From positions 1,358,862 through 1,422,861 of the forward strand of contig NZ_KB893650.1 of the NCBI RefSeq assembly GCF_000374105.1: DNA of 64,000 nucleotides, read 5' to 3'. This DNA comes from Kangiella aquimarina DSM 16071 (lineage in GTDB: Bacteria > Pseudomonadota > Gammaproteobacteria > Enterobacterales > Kangiellaceae). Below, piece after piece: positions 28,144 through 37,144 of the stretch. Below the pieces are notes generated by a model, which did not search any database, was not told where the DNA came from, and saw only the letters and a program-made list of their open reading frames with translations. Both the position numbers and the translations under genes were made by a program. Numbering within the stretch: the first letter of the stretch is position 1; every line of letters begins with the position of its first letter.

Positions 28144-29283
28144 ATGTCAGATTTACCAAAACCAAAAAAATCCGTAGCACTGTCTGGTGTAGCGGCAGGA
28201 AATACCGCACTTTGTACCGTTGGCCGTACTGGTAATGACTTACATTACCGCGGTTACGACATTCTAGATTTAGCTGAAAACTGTGAGTTTGAAGAAGTTG
28301 CCCACTTATTGATACACGGTAAATTGCCAAACAAGGCTGAGCTTGCAAACTATAAGCGTAAATTAAAAGCGCTTCGTGGCCTTCCTGCTTTGGTTCAGGA
28401 CGCCTTGGAATTAATTCCAGCCAATGCTCATCCAATGGATGTATTGCGTACGGGTTGTTCAATGTTGGGTACTGTATTGCCCGAGCGTGAAAGCCAGCCA
28501 ATGAATGAAGCAAAAGATATTGCTGATCGTTTATTAGCGTCTTTCCCATCCATGTTGTTGTACTGGTATCACTTCTCGCATAACGGTGTAGCCATTGATC
28601 TGGAAACTGATGAAGAGTCAATCGCCGGTCATTTCCTTCATTTGTTACACGGCGAGCCATGCCCAGACTCTTGGGTTCGCGCCATGCAGATCTCATTGAA
28701 CTTATACGCAGAGCATGAGTTCAACGCATCAACGTTCACCAGCCGCGTCATCACAGGTACAGGGTCAGACATGTACTCAGCGATTTGTGGCGGTATCGGC
28801 GCTCTACGTGGTCCAAAGCACGGTGGTGCTAACGAAGTCGCATTGGATATCCAGATGCGTTATGACAGCGCAGACCATGCTGAAACTGACATCAAAGAGC
28901 GTTTGGCGCGTAAAGAAATCGTTATCGGTTTCGGCCACCCGGTTTATACCGTGTCTGATCCTCGTAACGAAGTGATTAAGAAAGTTGCTAAAGAATTGTC
29001 AGAAGAGCAGGGCGACATGAAATTGTATGACGTTGCAGAACGCCTAGAACAAGTCATGTGGGACGAAAAGAAAATGTTCCCTAATCTAGATTGGTTCTCA
29101 GCGGTGTCATACAACAAAATGGGCATCCCAACCGCCATGTTCACGCCAATCTTCGTGATCTCGCGTATTACCGGTTGGTCAGCGCATGTGATGGAACAGC
29201 GTGTTGATGGCAAGATTATTCGTCCGAGTGCTAACTACACGGGGCCGGAGAACAAAAAATTCGTTCCAATCGACAAACGCTAA
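28144..29283 (+). CDS. prpC: 2-methylcitrate synthase
   Basis: A 379-residue citrate-synthase-fold enzyme joining propionyl-CoA and oxaloacetate. The N-terminal [47 protein letters not shown] and [14 protein letters not shown] motifs match PrpC rather than GltA. It lies 19 bp after prpB with an AGGAG site and is followed by a strong hairpin. Confidence 0.96.
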   Translation: MSDLPKPKKSVALSGVAAGNTALCTVGRTGNDLHYRGYDILDLAENCEFEEVAHLLIHGKLPNKAELANYKRKLKALRGLPALVQDALELIPANAHPMDVLRTGCSMLGTVLPERESQPMNEAKDIADRLLASFPSMLLYWYHFSHNGVAIDLETDEESIAGHFLHLLHGEPCPDSWVRAMQISLNLYAEHEFNASTFTSRVITGTGSDMYSAICGGIGALRGPKHGGANEVALDIQMRYDSADHAETDIKERLARKEIVIGFGHPVYTVSDPRNEVIKKVAKELSEEQGDMKLYDVAERLEQVMWDEKKMFPNLDWFSAVSYNKMGIPTAMFTPIFVISRITGWSAHVMEQRVDGKIIRPSANYTGPENKKFVPIDKR

Positions 29284-29315
29284 TCGACTTAATCTCTGGT
29301 ATCGTGAAGTTTGTT

Positions 29316-29376
29316 AAAAGCTAGCTCAAAATCCTCAATTACCTTTTAGGTAACCTCCGGTTTTTCGCTAGCTTTT
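29316..29376 (+). terminator. Composite hairpin after prpC
   Basis: Outer arms AAAAGCTAGC (29316-29325) and GCTAGCTTTT (29367-29376) enclose an inner perfect hairpin TTACCT-TTT-AGGTAA (29339-29353). It begins 33 bp after the prpC stop and would separate prpBC from acnD-prpF transcripts. Confidence 0.6.
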
Positions 29377-29468
29377 GCCGCCTTCACAACACCATTTATT
29401 AAGTCTTAATGTTTTTTAGCCTTACTGCTAAAAATTCATTTTAAAATGTAAGACATAACTAATAGGTT

Positions 29469-29502
29469 TGTCATCCTGATGAAAATCAGGATCTGCTCTT
29501 TG
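29469..29502. repeat. TGTCATCCTGA...ATCTGCTCTTTG repeat
   Basis: Arms ATCCTGAT and ATCAGGAT with a GAAA loop are followed by the tail CTGCTCTTTG. The same palindrome and tail recur at 27128-27185 and, inverted, at 39545-39575. Confidence 0.6.
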
Positions 29503-29545
29503 TGATTTCTCCGAATAAATTTTTTAGGAGTAATTAAAACAAACA

Positions 29546-29612
29546 TGTCATTCCCGCGAAGGCGGGAGTCCATAGAGCCGGAAAATAGATTCCCGCCGTA
29601 GCGGGAATGACA
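29546..29612. repeat. Dispersed inverted-repeat element, copy B
   Basis: A 67-bp element built like copy A: terminal arms start TGTCATTCCCGCGAAGG and end CGGGAATGACA. The middle (CCATAGAGCCGGAAAATA) differs from copy A, so the arms are conserved and the spacer is not. Confidence 0.75.
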
Positions 29613-29673
29613 GCTATGATTAAAGTAGTAGATATTTCAACCAAATCCATCAAACACAGTCGTGTGGAAACTT

Positions 29674-32262
29674 ATGAACACAAATTACAGAAAGAAACTT
29701 GAAGGCACTAACTTAGATTACTTCGATACGCGTGAAGCGGTTGAAGCCATTCAACCCGGTGCCTACGATAAACTTCCTTACACCTCAAAAGTACTTGCTG
29801 AAAACCTGGTGCGTCGTTGTGATCCTGAATCACTGACTGACTCTCTTAAGCAAATCATTGAGCGTAAGCGTGATCTGGATTTTCCTTGGTTTCCTGCACG
29901 CGTCGTGTGCCACGATATTCTAGGGCAGACTGCGTTTGTGGATTTGGCCGGCTTGCGTGATGCGATTGCTGAAAAGGGCGGTGACCCATCTAAAGTCAAT
30001 CCTGTGGTTCCAACTCAGTTGATCGTTGACCATTCATTAGCGGTTGAGCATGCCGGTTTTGAAAAAGATGCTTTCGAAAAAAACCGTGCCATTGAAGAAC
30101 GTCGTAATGAAGATCGTTTTCACTTTATTAACTGGTGTAAAACCGCGTTTGAAAACGTCAATGTTGTACCACCAGGCAACGGCATCATGCACCAGATTAA
30201 CCTTGAGCGTATGTCGCCAGTGATTCAGTCGCGTGATGGCGTCGCTTTCCCTGATACTCTGGTTGGTACCGACAGCCATACGCCAATGGTCGATGCACTG
30301 GGCGTTATCGCAGTAGGTGTGGGTGGTTTGGAAGCCGAGAGTGTCATGCTTGGACGTGCTTCATACATGCGTCTTCCTGACATTATTGGTGTAGAACTAA
30401 AAGGCAAACCGCAGCCAGGTATCACCAGTACCGATATCGTATTGGCGATTACTGAATTCTTGCGTAATGAACGTGTCGTATCTTCTTACTTAGAGTTCTT
30501 TGGCGAAGGTGCTTCGCATCTCACGTTAGGCGACCGCGCAACCATTTCCAACATGACTCCAGAGTTTGGCGCCACAGCAGCCATGTTCTATATCGATCAG
30601 CAAACCATCGACTACTTGAAGTTGACGGGGCGCGATGACGACAACGTTAAATTAGTTGAGACCTATGCCAAGCAAACAGGTCTATGGGCGGATAGCCTGA
30701 CAGGCGCTGAATATGAGCGTGTATTAACATTTGACCTGTCATCTGTTGGCCGAAATATTGCAGGTCCTTCAAATCCTCATGCGCGAGTGTCTACTTCAGA
30801 CTTGGCCAGCAAAGGTATTGCCAAGCACATTGAAACTGAAGAAGGCAAAATGCCTGATGGTGCCTGTATCATCGCAGCGATCACCAGCTGTACCAATACC
30901 AGTAACCCACGCAACATGATTGCCGCCGGTTTGATTGCCCGTAACGCCAACAAACTTGGCTTAACGCGTAAGCCATGGGTTAAAACCTCTTTAGCACCTG
31001 GTTCAAAAGCGGTAACGCTTTACCTTGAAGAATCTAAACTGCTTCCTGAGCTTGAAAATCTTGGTTTCGGTGTGGTCGGTTATGCCTGTACTTCCTGTAA
31101 CGGCATGAGTGGAGCATTGGATCCGAAAATCAAACAGGAAATTGAAGAACGTGATTTATACTCGACGGCAGTACTGTCGGGCAACCGTAATTTTGATGGT
31201 CGTATTCATCCACACGCTGATCAGGCATTCCTCGCTTCGCCGCCATTAGTTGTAGCCTATGCAATTGCCGGAACGATTCGTTTTGATATCGAAAAAGATG
31301 TATTGGGAACTGATAAAGACGGTAACCCGGTAACGTTAAAAGATATCTGGCCAAGTGATGAAGAAGTCGATGCTATCATTAAAGAGCACGTTAAACCGGA
31401 GCAATTCCGAGCGGTTTACGAGCCCATGTTTAACGTCAAAGTAGATACTGGCGAGAAAAGCAATCCGTTGTATGACTGGCGCCCAATGAGTACCTATATT
31501 CGTCGTCCTCCTTATTGGGAAGGCGCATTGGCCGGTGAGCGTACCATGAAAGGTATGCGTCCATTGGCGGTGCTAGGCGACAACATCACAACCGATCACC
31601 TGTCACCTTCGAACGCGATTCAAAAGTCGAGCGCAGCAGGCGCATACCTCGACAAAATGGGCTTGCCGGAAGAAGACTACAACTCTTATGCGACTCACCG
31701 TGGTGACCATCTAACTGCGCAACGCGCAACCTTTGCTAATCCTAAATTGTTGAACGAAATGGTTCGCAATGAAGACGGTTCGGTAAAACAAGGTTCCTTG
31801 GCGCGTCTTGAGCCAGAAGGCAAAGAAATGCGCATGTGGGAAACTATTGAAACCTACATGGAACGCAAGCAACCGCTGATTATTATTGCGGGTGCAGACT
31901 ATGGTCAGGGCTCATCGCGTGACTGGGCAGCAAAAGGCGTGCGTCTTGCTGGTGTCGAAGTGATTGTCGCTGAAGGTTTCGAGCGTATCCACCGCACCAA
32001 CCTAATCGGTATGGGCGTATTGCCGGTCGAGTTCGTCAATGGCGATACTCGCAAAACCTATGCCATCGACGGTACTGAAACTTTTGATGTTGAAGGCGAA
32101 ATCAGCCCAGGTGCAAATTTGATGGTCATTATGCACCGTAAAGATGGCGAGCGAGTTGAAATACCGGTTAAGTGTCGCTTGGATACTGCTGAAGAAGTAT
32201 CGATTTACTCAGCAGGTGGTGTGTTACAGCGTTTCGCACAGGACTTCCTGGCAGCGAGCTAA
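29674..32262 (+). CDS. acnD: 2-methylcitrate dehydratase, Fe/S-dependent (AcnD)
   Basis: An 862-residue aconitase-family enzyme. The N terminus MNTNYRKKLEGTNLDYFD, TDSHTPMVDALGVIAVGVGG, cluster cysteines in AITSCTNTSNPRNM and ACTSCNGMSGAL, and the swivel-domain GADYGQGSSRDWAAKG are visible. AcnD dehydrates 2-methylcitrate to the trans-isomer of 2-methylaconitate, which PrpF then isomerises. ATG 29674 is chosen over GTG 29662 on homology to family N-termini. Confidence 0.95.
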   Translation: MNTNYRKKLEGTNLDYFDTREAVEAIQPGAYDKLPYTSKVLAENLVRRCDPESLTDSLKQIIERKRDLDFPWFPARVVCHDILGQTAFVDLAGLRDAIAEKGGDPSKVNPVVPTQLIVDHSLAVEHAGFEKDAFEKNRAIEERRNEDRFHFINWCKTAFENVNVVPPGNGIMHQINLERMSPVIQSRDGVAFPDTLVGTDSHTPMVDALGVIAVGVGGLEAESVMLGRASYMRLPDIIGVELKGKPQPGITSTDIVLAITEFLRNERVVSSYLEFFGEGASHLTLGDRATISNMTPEFGATAAMFYIDQQTIDYLKLTGRDDDNVKLVETYAKQTGLWADSLTGAEYERVLTFDLSSVGRNIAGPSNPHARVSTSDLASKGIAKHIETEEGKMPDGACIIAAITSCTNTSNPRNMIAAGLIARNANKLGLTRKPWVKTSLAPGSKAVTLYLEESKLLPELENLGFGVVGYACTSCNGMSGALDPKIKQEIEERDLYSTAVLSGNRNFDGRIHPHADQAFLASPPLVVAYAIAGTIRFDIEKDVLGTDKDGNPVTLKDIWPSDEEVDAIIKEHVKPEQFRAVYEPMFNVKVDTGEKSNPLYDWRPMSTYIRRPPYWEGALAGERTMKGMRPLAVLGDNITTDHLSPSNAIQKSSAAGAYLDKMGLPEEDYNSYATHRGDHLTAQRATFANPKLLNEMVRNEDGSVKQGSLARLEPEGKEMRMWETIETYMERKQPLIIIAGADYGQGSSRDWAAKGVRLAGVEVIVAEGFERIHRTNLIGMGVLPVEFVNGDTRKTYAIDGTETFDVEGEISPGANLMVIMHRKDGERVEIPVKCRLDTAEEVSIYSAGGVLQRFAQDFLAAS

Positions 32263-32278
32263 AATCAAATAGAAAATC

Positions 32279-32302
32279 ATCCCCACGAAAGTGGGGATTT
32301 TT
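32279..32302 (+). terminator. Hairpin after acnD
   Basis: ATCCCCAC-GAAA-GTGGGGAT followed by TTTT, 17 bp after the acnD stop and 21 bp before prpF. The stem is a degenerate member of the ATCCCCGC/GCGGGGAT palindromes, apparently reused as a terminator or processing site. Confidence 0.6.
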
Positions 32303-32322
32303 GATTAATAAAAGGCAAAACT

Positions 32323-33537
32323 ATGTCAAAACAGTTTCCTCCACAGACTCATTCCCCTCAGATCAGAATCCCTGCCACCTACATGCGTGGCGGCACCAGT
32401 AAAGGCGTATTCTTTAACCTGACTGACTTACCCGAAGCAGCACAGGTTCCGGGGCAGGCTCGCGATAACCTGTTACTTCGTGTGATTGGCAGTCCTGATC
32501 CCTACGGCAAGCAAACAGACGGTATGGGCGGTGCCACCTCCAGCACCAGCAAAACCGTCATTCTTTCCAAAAGCAGCAAACCGGATCACGACGTTGACTA
32601 TCTGTTTGGACAGGTGTCTATCGATAAGCCTTTCGTCGACTGGAGTGGCAACTGCGGTAATTTAACCGCAGCAGTGGGTTCATTCGCCATAACCAGTGGT
32701 TTGGTTGACTCAAGCCGTATCCCTGACAATGGCGTTGCCGTGGTCCGCATCTGGCAGGCCAATATCGAAAAAACGATTGTTGCCCACGTTCCAATTACTA
32801 ATGGCGAGGTTCAGGAAACAGGCGACTTTGAATTGGATGGTGTTACTTTCCCTGCGGCGGAAGTCAAAGTGGAGTTTATGGATCCAGCCGATGGTGAGGG
32901 CTCCATGTTCCCAACGGGTAATCTAGTGGATGATTTGGAAGTTCCCGGACTGGGGACTTTAAAAGCGACCATGATTAACGCCGGTATTCCAACGATTTTT
33001 CTTAACGCTAGTGATATTGATTTTAATGGCACAACATACAACGGTACCGAGTTACAGGAAGCCATCAATAGTGATGGTCATGCACTTTCCATGTTTGAAG
33101 TGATACGAGCGCATGGTGCCGTCAAGATGGGCTTAATCAAAGACATCGAAGAAGCCGCTAATCGTCAGCACACACCTAAAGTTGCCTTTGTGGCCCCGCC
33201 TGCTGATTATGTTTCCTCAAGCGGTAAACAAATCAACGCCAGCGATATCGATCTTAATGTTCGTGCTTTATCCATGGGCAAACTGCATCACGCCATGATG
33301 GGCACAGCAGCAGTTGCAATCGCCACCGCGGCAACCATTCCAGGAACGCTCGTTAATTTAGCCGCAGGTGGAGGTGAACGCCAAGGGGTAACGTTTGGAC
33401 ATCCCTCTGGGACGCTTAAAGTGGGTGCTGAAACCGAAAAGCAGGGCAACGACTGGGTCGCTAAGAAAGTCATCATGAGCCGTAGCGCACGAGTCCTCAT
33501 GGAAGGCTGGGTCAGAGTACCTCAAATACAATTCTAA
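32323..33537 (+). CDS. prpF: 2-methylaconitate cis-trans isomerase (PrpF)
   Basis: A 404-residue protein with the PrpF/DAP-epimerase-like fold. Typical stretches are PATYMRGGTSKGVFFN, DGMGGATSSTSKTVILS, VDWSGNCGNLTAAVGSFAI and KLHHAMMGTAAVAIA. It isomerises the AcnD product so that aconitase can use it. The last residues (VPQIQF) differ from the tail encoded by a duplicate of its 3' end at 34688-34750 (VPGDCF), which may be the ancestral terminus. Confidence 0.94.
   Translation: MSKQFPPQTHSPQIRIPATYMRGGTSKGVFFNLTDLPEAAQVPGQARDNLLLRVIGSPDPYGKQTDGMGGATSSTSKTVILSKSSKPDHDVDYLFGQVSIDKPFVDWSGNCGNLTAAVGSFAITSGLVDSSRIPDNGVAVVRIWQANIEKTIVAHVPITNGEVQETGDFELDGVTFPAAEVKVEFMDPADGEGSMFPTGNLVDDLEVPGLGTLKATMINAGIPTIFLNASDIDFNGTTYNGTELQEAINSDGHALSMFEVIRAHGAVKMGLIKDIEEAANRQHTPKVAFVAPPADYVSSSGKQINASDIDLNVRALSMGKLHHAMMGTAAVAIATAATIPGTLVNLAAGGGERQGVTFGHPSGTLKVGAETEKQGNDWVAKKVIMSRSARVLMEGWVRVPQIQF
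33475..33521 (+). repeat. Direct repeat, left copy (inside prpF 3' end)
   Basis: A 47-bp segment starting ATGAGCCGTAGCGCACG within prpF is repeated at 34688-34734 with 45 of 47 bases identical. The two copies are 1,213 bp apart and flank the lipoprotein gene at 33581. Confidence 0.9.
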
Positions 33538-33580
33538 TAAGTTTATACAAAGCATAAAAATTTATACAAAGGGATATAAT

Positions 33581-34684
33581 ATGAAATACCAAAATGTTTA
33601 CAAATGGACAGCATTAATTCTAAGTGTTGTATTTTTTTTGTCTGCTTGTAAAAGTAAAGATAATTCTAAGGACATAACTCCTGAGCCTGTAACTAAATAT
33701 AAAATTACCACCGAGGTAGTAGGAGGAGGAGAGATTTCAGATGCTCGATTGGGAGTGGAAGGTGAGATTATAACGATCTCAATTCGCGGTTATGAGGACT
33801 ACGAGTTAAGTAAGGTTACTGGTTGTGAAGGTAATTTAACCGGTGACGTGGTTGAGCAAACATTCATTTATACAGTAACAGTTACATCCGATTGCCATGT
33901 TTTGGCTACTTTCACACGGCTTCCAAGAAATGAAGGTGGAACCATTAACAAGCCCATACCATTATCTTTTGATAAGAAGAATAATATTAATGTGGACTCT
34001 GATAGCAACTATTTTTCTGTAAGCTTATCTGAAGGTGAACGTTTATATTTATCCAGCACTTTAGAATCACGTCATTCTCCACTAGAGTTTAATTCTAGTG
34101 TTGTCGATGCGTGCCTAGCTATGTCATCTAATTATAATGGTGGGATTAGAATTATAGATACTACAAGCACTTGTGGGTATACATTGGCATACACGCAGGA
34201 TGTTAGCGGAGAAAAAATCATTCATATTGATTACCCTGATGGGAATTACTCCTATCCATTAGGAGGATATTTTTACGCGGACATTGTTGGTCAGAGTGGA
34301 GTAGAACTTAAAGAAGCAAATGGTAAAGGTGGAACCCCAAGTAATCCCAGAAAATTTTTATTTGGGGATAATGTGAACGATCTAGTTTTAGACTCGTTTT
34401 TTAATTTCTATGCTTACAATGCAGCAGAAGGTGAAACTATTAACATTCGAATCTCATCAGGGGGTGAGATTGGATATGACTCGATGTGTTTGGAAGATCC
34501 TTCATATAATTCTGCATATGCTTTTGGTGTTTCTGTTAATGGTAGCGACTTTTCTTGTTCGCGGGCTTATGAATTTACTTTTCCAAAAGATGGACTTTAT
34601 GTTTTTCATATTAAAGTATTGGGCGATGACCCGGACATATGGTCTGATTTAGGTAGTTATTTTTATGCCAAGATAAGCAAATAA
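33581..34684 (+). CDS. Lipoprotein with repeated beta-rich domains, unknown function
   Basis: A 367-residue predicted lipoprotein (lipobox LSAC, Cys23). Residues 38-115 look like a bacterial repeat domain (YKITTEVVGGGEIS...CHVLATFTRL). Two similar modules follow (from GGTINKPIPLSF and from GGTPSNPRKFLF), resembling pre-peptidase C-terminal-type beta-sandwiches. Base composition is more AT-rich than prpF. The gene lies exactly between two copies of the prpF 3' end, which marks it as an insertion. Function not recognised. Confidence 0.75.
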   Translation: MKYQNVYKWTALILSVVFFLSACKSKDNSKDITPEPVTKYKITTEVVGGGEISDARLGVEGEIITISIRGYEDYELSKVTGCEGNLTGDVVEQTFIYTVTVTSDCHVLATFTRLPRNEGGTINKPIPLSFDKKNNINVDSDSNYFSVSLSEGERLYLSSTLESRHSPLEFNSSVVDACLAMSSNYNGGIRIIDTTSTCGYTLAYTQDVSGEKIIHIDYPDGNYSYPLGGYFYADIVGQSGVELKEANGKGGTPSNPRKFLFGDNVNDLVLDSFFNFYAYNAAEGETINIRISSGGEIGYDSMCLEDPSYNSAYAFGVSVNGSDFSCSRAYEFTFPKDGLYVFHIKVLGDDPDIWSDLGSYFYAKISK

Positions 34685-34687
34685 TAT

Positions 34688-34750
34688 ATGAGCCGTAGCG
34701 CACGTGTCCTAATGGAAGGCTGGGTCAGAGTACCCGGTGATTGTTTTTAA
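34688..34750 (+). pseudogene. Orphan copy of the prpF 3' end
   Basis: Twenty codons plus stop in frame read MSRSARVLMEGWVRVPGDCF. The first 47 bases match the end of prpF at 33475-33521 with two differences (both synonymous). It starts three bases after the lipoprotein stop. Similarity resumes before the next start codon (TACAAAGG-ATATAAT at 33565-33580 and 34776-34792). This is a scar of insertion or duplication, not a functional gene. Confidence 0.85.
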
Positions 34751-34792
34751 TTATCGTTATTACAATAAGATACCTTACAAAGGAATATAATA

Positions 34793-35809
34793 ATGAAACG
34801 GTATTTACTATTTATTATTTTGGCAGTAACGGGTTGCGAAGTGCTACCGACTGGAGACGTTGGACACTATAGAACAGTCAGTGGCTCAGATTACTATCAT
34901 GTCGGCGACAACCGTTATCAGTTAACGGTTCGTGATGAGTTGATAAGATCATTCTATCGACCTGGCATACACGGAAACACTGGCACCAAAAAGCTTGCGG
35001 TCAGTGAAATTAAAGTTACGCTTCAACTGAACGAGGACCTTGATAAAATTACAGCGACTTCTGAACCCGGTCGGTCTATAACGGCAGAAGAGCTAAAGAA
35101 TCACCAGTATGATAGCCCAATGTCTAGGTTCTGGTCAGGGTATGGGGTTAGAACCCAGTGCCAGGAAGAGGCCCATGAAGCATCCAAACTTCCATTTAAA
35201 CGAATGGAAACCACACACTATAAGTTACACACTTGCCCTGAAACCTTAGTTCTGACTGAAAAAGCAACCAATCAGCAATGCACGATTGATCTCAAAGCTT
35301 TTAATGATAAGTATTTTAAAACCAGTTACAGCGACGAATATCCTTTATCAACAAACTTTGATTACGCCCTACAAGATGCTAATGGTTCTGTCATTGTACG
35401 AGCAAATAACTGGGGCTATATTCGAGCAAGAAAAATCAGTCTGTATCAGCTTAACTGTGATGGCAAAGCCCTAGAGAAAAATATCGATATTGATGGCATG
35501 GGTGAAAAGTTTTTCATTGTGCATGTCAGTAACTATGGCACTCCAACAGCAGTACTGCATTACAATAATCGTCAAAACAATCGTATTGTCAGTTTAAATG
35601 GGGAGATACAATACGATGGTCCAAAAATACAGGACCTTGGCTGGTTTGGTTTATTGCTCCCCGATCAACAAGCCTATTATGACTTTGATACAAAGCTTAA
35701 AGACACCAATGATAATGAACAGTTTGAACTGGTTATTACACGATATAACTATGGCAAGGGTAGCATAGAAGAGAAACGAATCCTCATCGAACCGCCTGCA
35801 AAGCAATAA
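34793..35809 (+). CDS. Predicted lipoprotein, unknown function
   Basis: A 338-residue protein with lipobox VTGC (Cys15). The mature part has two paired-cysteine regions (RTQCQEEA...HTCPETL and QQCTIDL...QLNCDGK) and no transmembrane segment. I do not recognise a family. The ribosome-binding region AAAGGA resembles the one before the lipoprotein gene at 33581, suggesting the two control regions share ancestry. Confidence 0.75.
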   Translation: MKRYLLFIILAVTGCEVLPTGDVGHYRTVSGSDYYHVGDNRYQLTVRDELIRSFYRPGIHGNTGTKKLAVSEIKVTLQLNEDLDKITATSEPGRSITAEELKNHQYDSPMSRFWSGYGVRTQCQEEAHEASKLPFKRMETTHYKLHTCPETLVLTEKATNQQCTIDLKAFNDKYFKTSYSDEYPLSTNFDYALQDANGSVIVRANNWGYIRARKISLYQLNCDGKALEKNIDIDGMGEKFFIVHVSNYGTPTAVLHYNNRQNNRIVSLNGEIQYDGPKIQDLGWFGLLLPDQQAYYDFDTKLKDTNDNEQFELVITRYNYGKGSIEEKRILIEPPAKQ

Positions 35810-35910
35810 GGTATTGATTGGCAAGTCATATTTGCATTAAGGCCGCGCTTAACTTGTTATCGTATTTGTGTAAATATTAAGCTTTATAAAAACGTTACGT
35901 AATTTTATCT

Positions 35911-36414
35911 ATGGAAACTGTAGGGTTTGAGTTAAGAAAGCTAGCTATCAGCAGAAGAGGTTGTGAGGAGAAGGACCTTTTCGCAAGAAGCGCATTCAAT
36001 CGGTTTTATTATTCAGCGTTTTTAAAGACAAGAAGCACCCTAAAAATACTCAATCCTAGCTGGGGAAAATCGAAACATGCCAATTTACCGGAATTATTAG
36101 AAGGTAAGGTTATTAGTTTGGTTAAGGCTGAGTTGAAAAAACAGGTCGCTCAAGGGTTAATTACGATTGGACATAAAAGTCACAAGATTAACTCTCTAAC
36201 CACAGCAACAACAGAGCTTGCAAACTTATTGAGAAGTGCATATGAGTTGAGGTGTATAGCAGACTACGAGCCTGAAATTAGCGTGGTAATAGAAGATGAT
36301 AAATTTTCATTACAAGACATAACAATTGATGAAGCTGGTAACTGGCATAGTAGAGTGGGACATTTTTGTGGAGTAATACTAAGCGCCTGGAGGTATGCTG
36401 GACTTGTTCACTAA
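35911..36414 (+). CDS. HEPN-like protein, first gene of retron-like cassette
   Basis: A 167-residue, mostly helical protein. The segment ARSAFNRFYYSAFLKTRSTL (25-44) and LRSAYELRCIADYEP (107-121) resemble the paired helices of HEPN domains. I do not see the R-x4-6-H catalytic motif of HEPN ribonucleases in the second helix, so activity is uncertain. Its stop overlaps the next gene by 20 bp and both precede a reverse transcriptase, so it is probably an accessory or effector part of that system. AT-rich; no strong site before the ATG. Confidence 0.6.
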   Translation: METVGFELRKLAISRRGCEEKDLFARSAFNRFYYSAFLKTRSTLKILNPSWGKSKHANLPELLEGKVISLVKAELKKQVAQGLITIGHKSHKINSLTTATTELANLLRSAYELRCIADYEPEISVVIEDDKFSLQDITIDEAGNWHSRVGHFCGVILSAWRYAGLVH

Positions 36415-37135
36415 ACAACTAATACTTGAAAATACACCAAAAGAGTTGCACGCATGTATTTCTAATGTCCGATATAGAGATGCTGATGAAACTATTTTAA
36501 TTTTCATAAATAAAAGACACATTTCTAATACTAAAAAGAAAAATTATATTTCAGAACGTCAAATAAGAAGATTGATAGTCAATCTTAAGGATATTTTTTC
36601 AAAAGAAGTTGAGGTTATTTTTCAGAGTGATATAGAGATTGAAGAAAGTTTAAAATCATTATTGAAACTTAAATATGGAGATGACTTATTGTCACTTTTC
36701 ATTTCTTTTAAAAATCACAATACAGCTCATGCTTGGATAGAGGTTACAGAGCTTAACGAAATATTGAAAGAAGGATTAGAAAAAAAATTAAAAATACTTT
36801 TAGATGAGTTGAGTATTTACTTAGAAGAAATAGAATGGATAGATGCTTTTTCGAAGATGCCAAATACTATGGCAATTTTAAGATATATTAAGATACATCA
36901 GCCTGTGAACTTGAGCTTTTTAATGCGAGAACTATCTACCCGATATGAAAATTTGAATGAGAAATGGCTCTCGAAAGAGCTTGACAAATTAAGGAAGAGT
37001 AACTTGCTAATATGGGATAAAAAACAAGAAAAATATTGCATTACTGAAAAGTCCTTAGGTCTTATTCCATCAACCGTTAGTGCAAATAGTTCTGATGTAG
37101 AGCGGGTTCTTGCATTAGGAAAGAAAACATGGTGA
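36395..37135 (+). CDS. Winged-helix protein, second gene of retron-like cassette
   Basis: A 246-residue protein, very AT-rich compared with neighbours. The C-terminal part (about 155-225, MPNTMAILRYIKIHQPVNLSFLMREL...KSNLLIWDKKQEKYCITEKS) reads as a winged helix-turn-helix. The N-terminal 150 residues are alpha/beta with many charges and match nothing I recognise. It overlaps the HEPN-like gene by 20 bp and is followed by the structured RNA segment and the reverse transcriptase. A role in binding the retron DNA/RNA is plausible but inferred. Confidence 0.6.
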   Translation: MLDLFTKQLILENTPKELHACISNVRYRDADETILIFINKRHISNTKKKNYISERQIRRLIVNLKDIFSKEVEVIFQSDIEIEESLKSLLKLKYGDDLLSLFISFKNHNTAHAWIEVTELNEILKEGLEKKLKILLDELSIYLEEIEWIDAFSKMPNTMAILRYIKIHQPVNLSFLMRELSTRYENLNEKWLSKELDKLRKSNLLIWDKKQEKYCITEKSLGLIPSTVSANSSDVERVLALGKKTW

Positions 37136-37138
37136 AAT
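37110..37138 (+). promoter_or_regulatory. Possible promoter for the retron RNA
   Basis: TTGCAT (37110-37115) and TGAAAT (37133-37138) are spaced 17 bp and would start RNA near 37145, exactly where the a1 repeat begins. Both boxes are imperfect and lie in the 3' end of the preceding gene. Confidence 0.3.
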
Positions 37139-37144
37139 ATTTTT

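Larger units (their letters stand above)
29284..29673. repeat. Spacer between prpC and acnD with hairpin and two repeats
   Basis: About 390 bp without a gene. Contents are a composite hairpin (29316-29376), a TGTCATCCTGAT element (29469-29502) and copy B of the 67-71-bp inverted-repeat element (29546-29612). The acnD start follows 61 bp after copy B. Confidence 0.7.

Noticed and set aside
28061-28696. Long minus-strand frame of 211 codons opposite prpC
   Set aside because: Completely antisense to prpC with no family features; codon bias of the plus strand explains it.
33538-34687. Insertion sequence between the prpF copies
   Set aside because: No transposase frame and no terminal inverted repeats; the only gene is a lipoprotein.
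35911-36414. HEPN ribonuclease toxin of a HEPN/MNT pair
   Set aside because: The neighbour is not a nucleotidyltransferase (no GS-x-DxD motif), and the R-x4-6-H motif is not visible; the retron context fits better.
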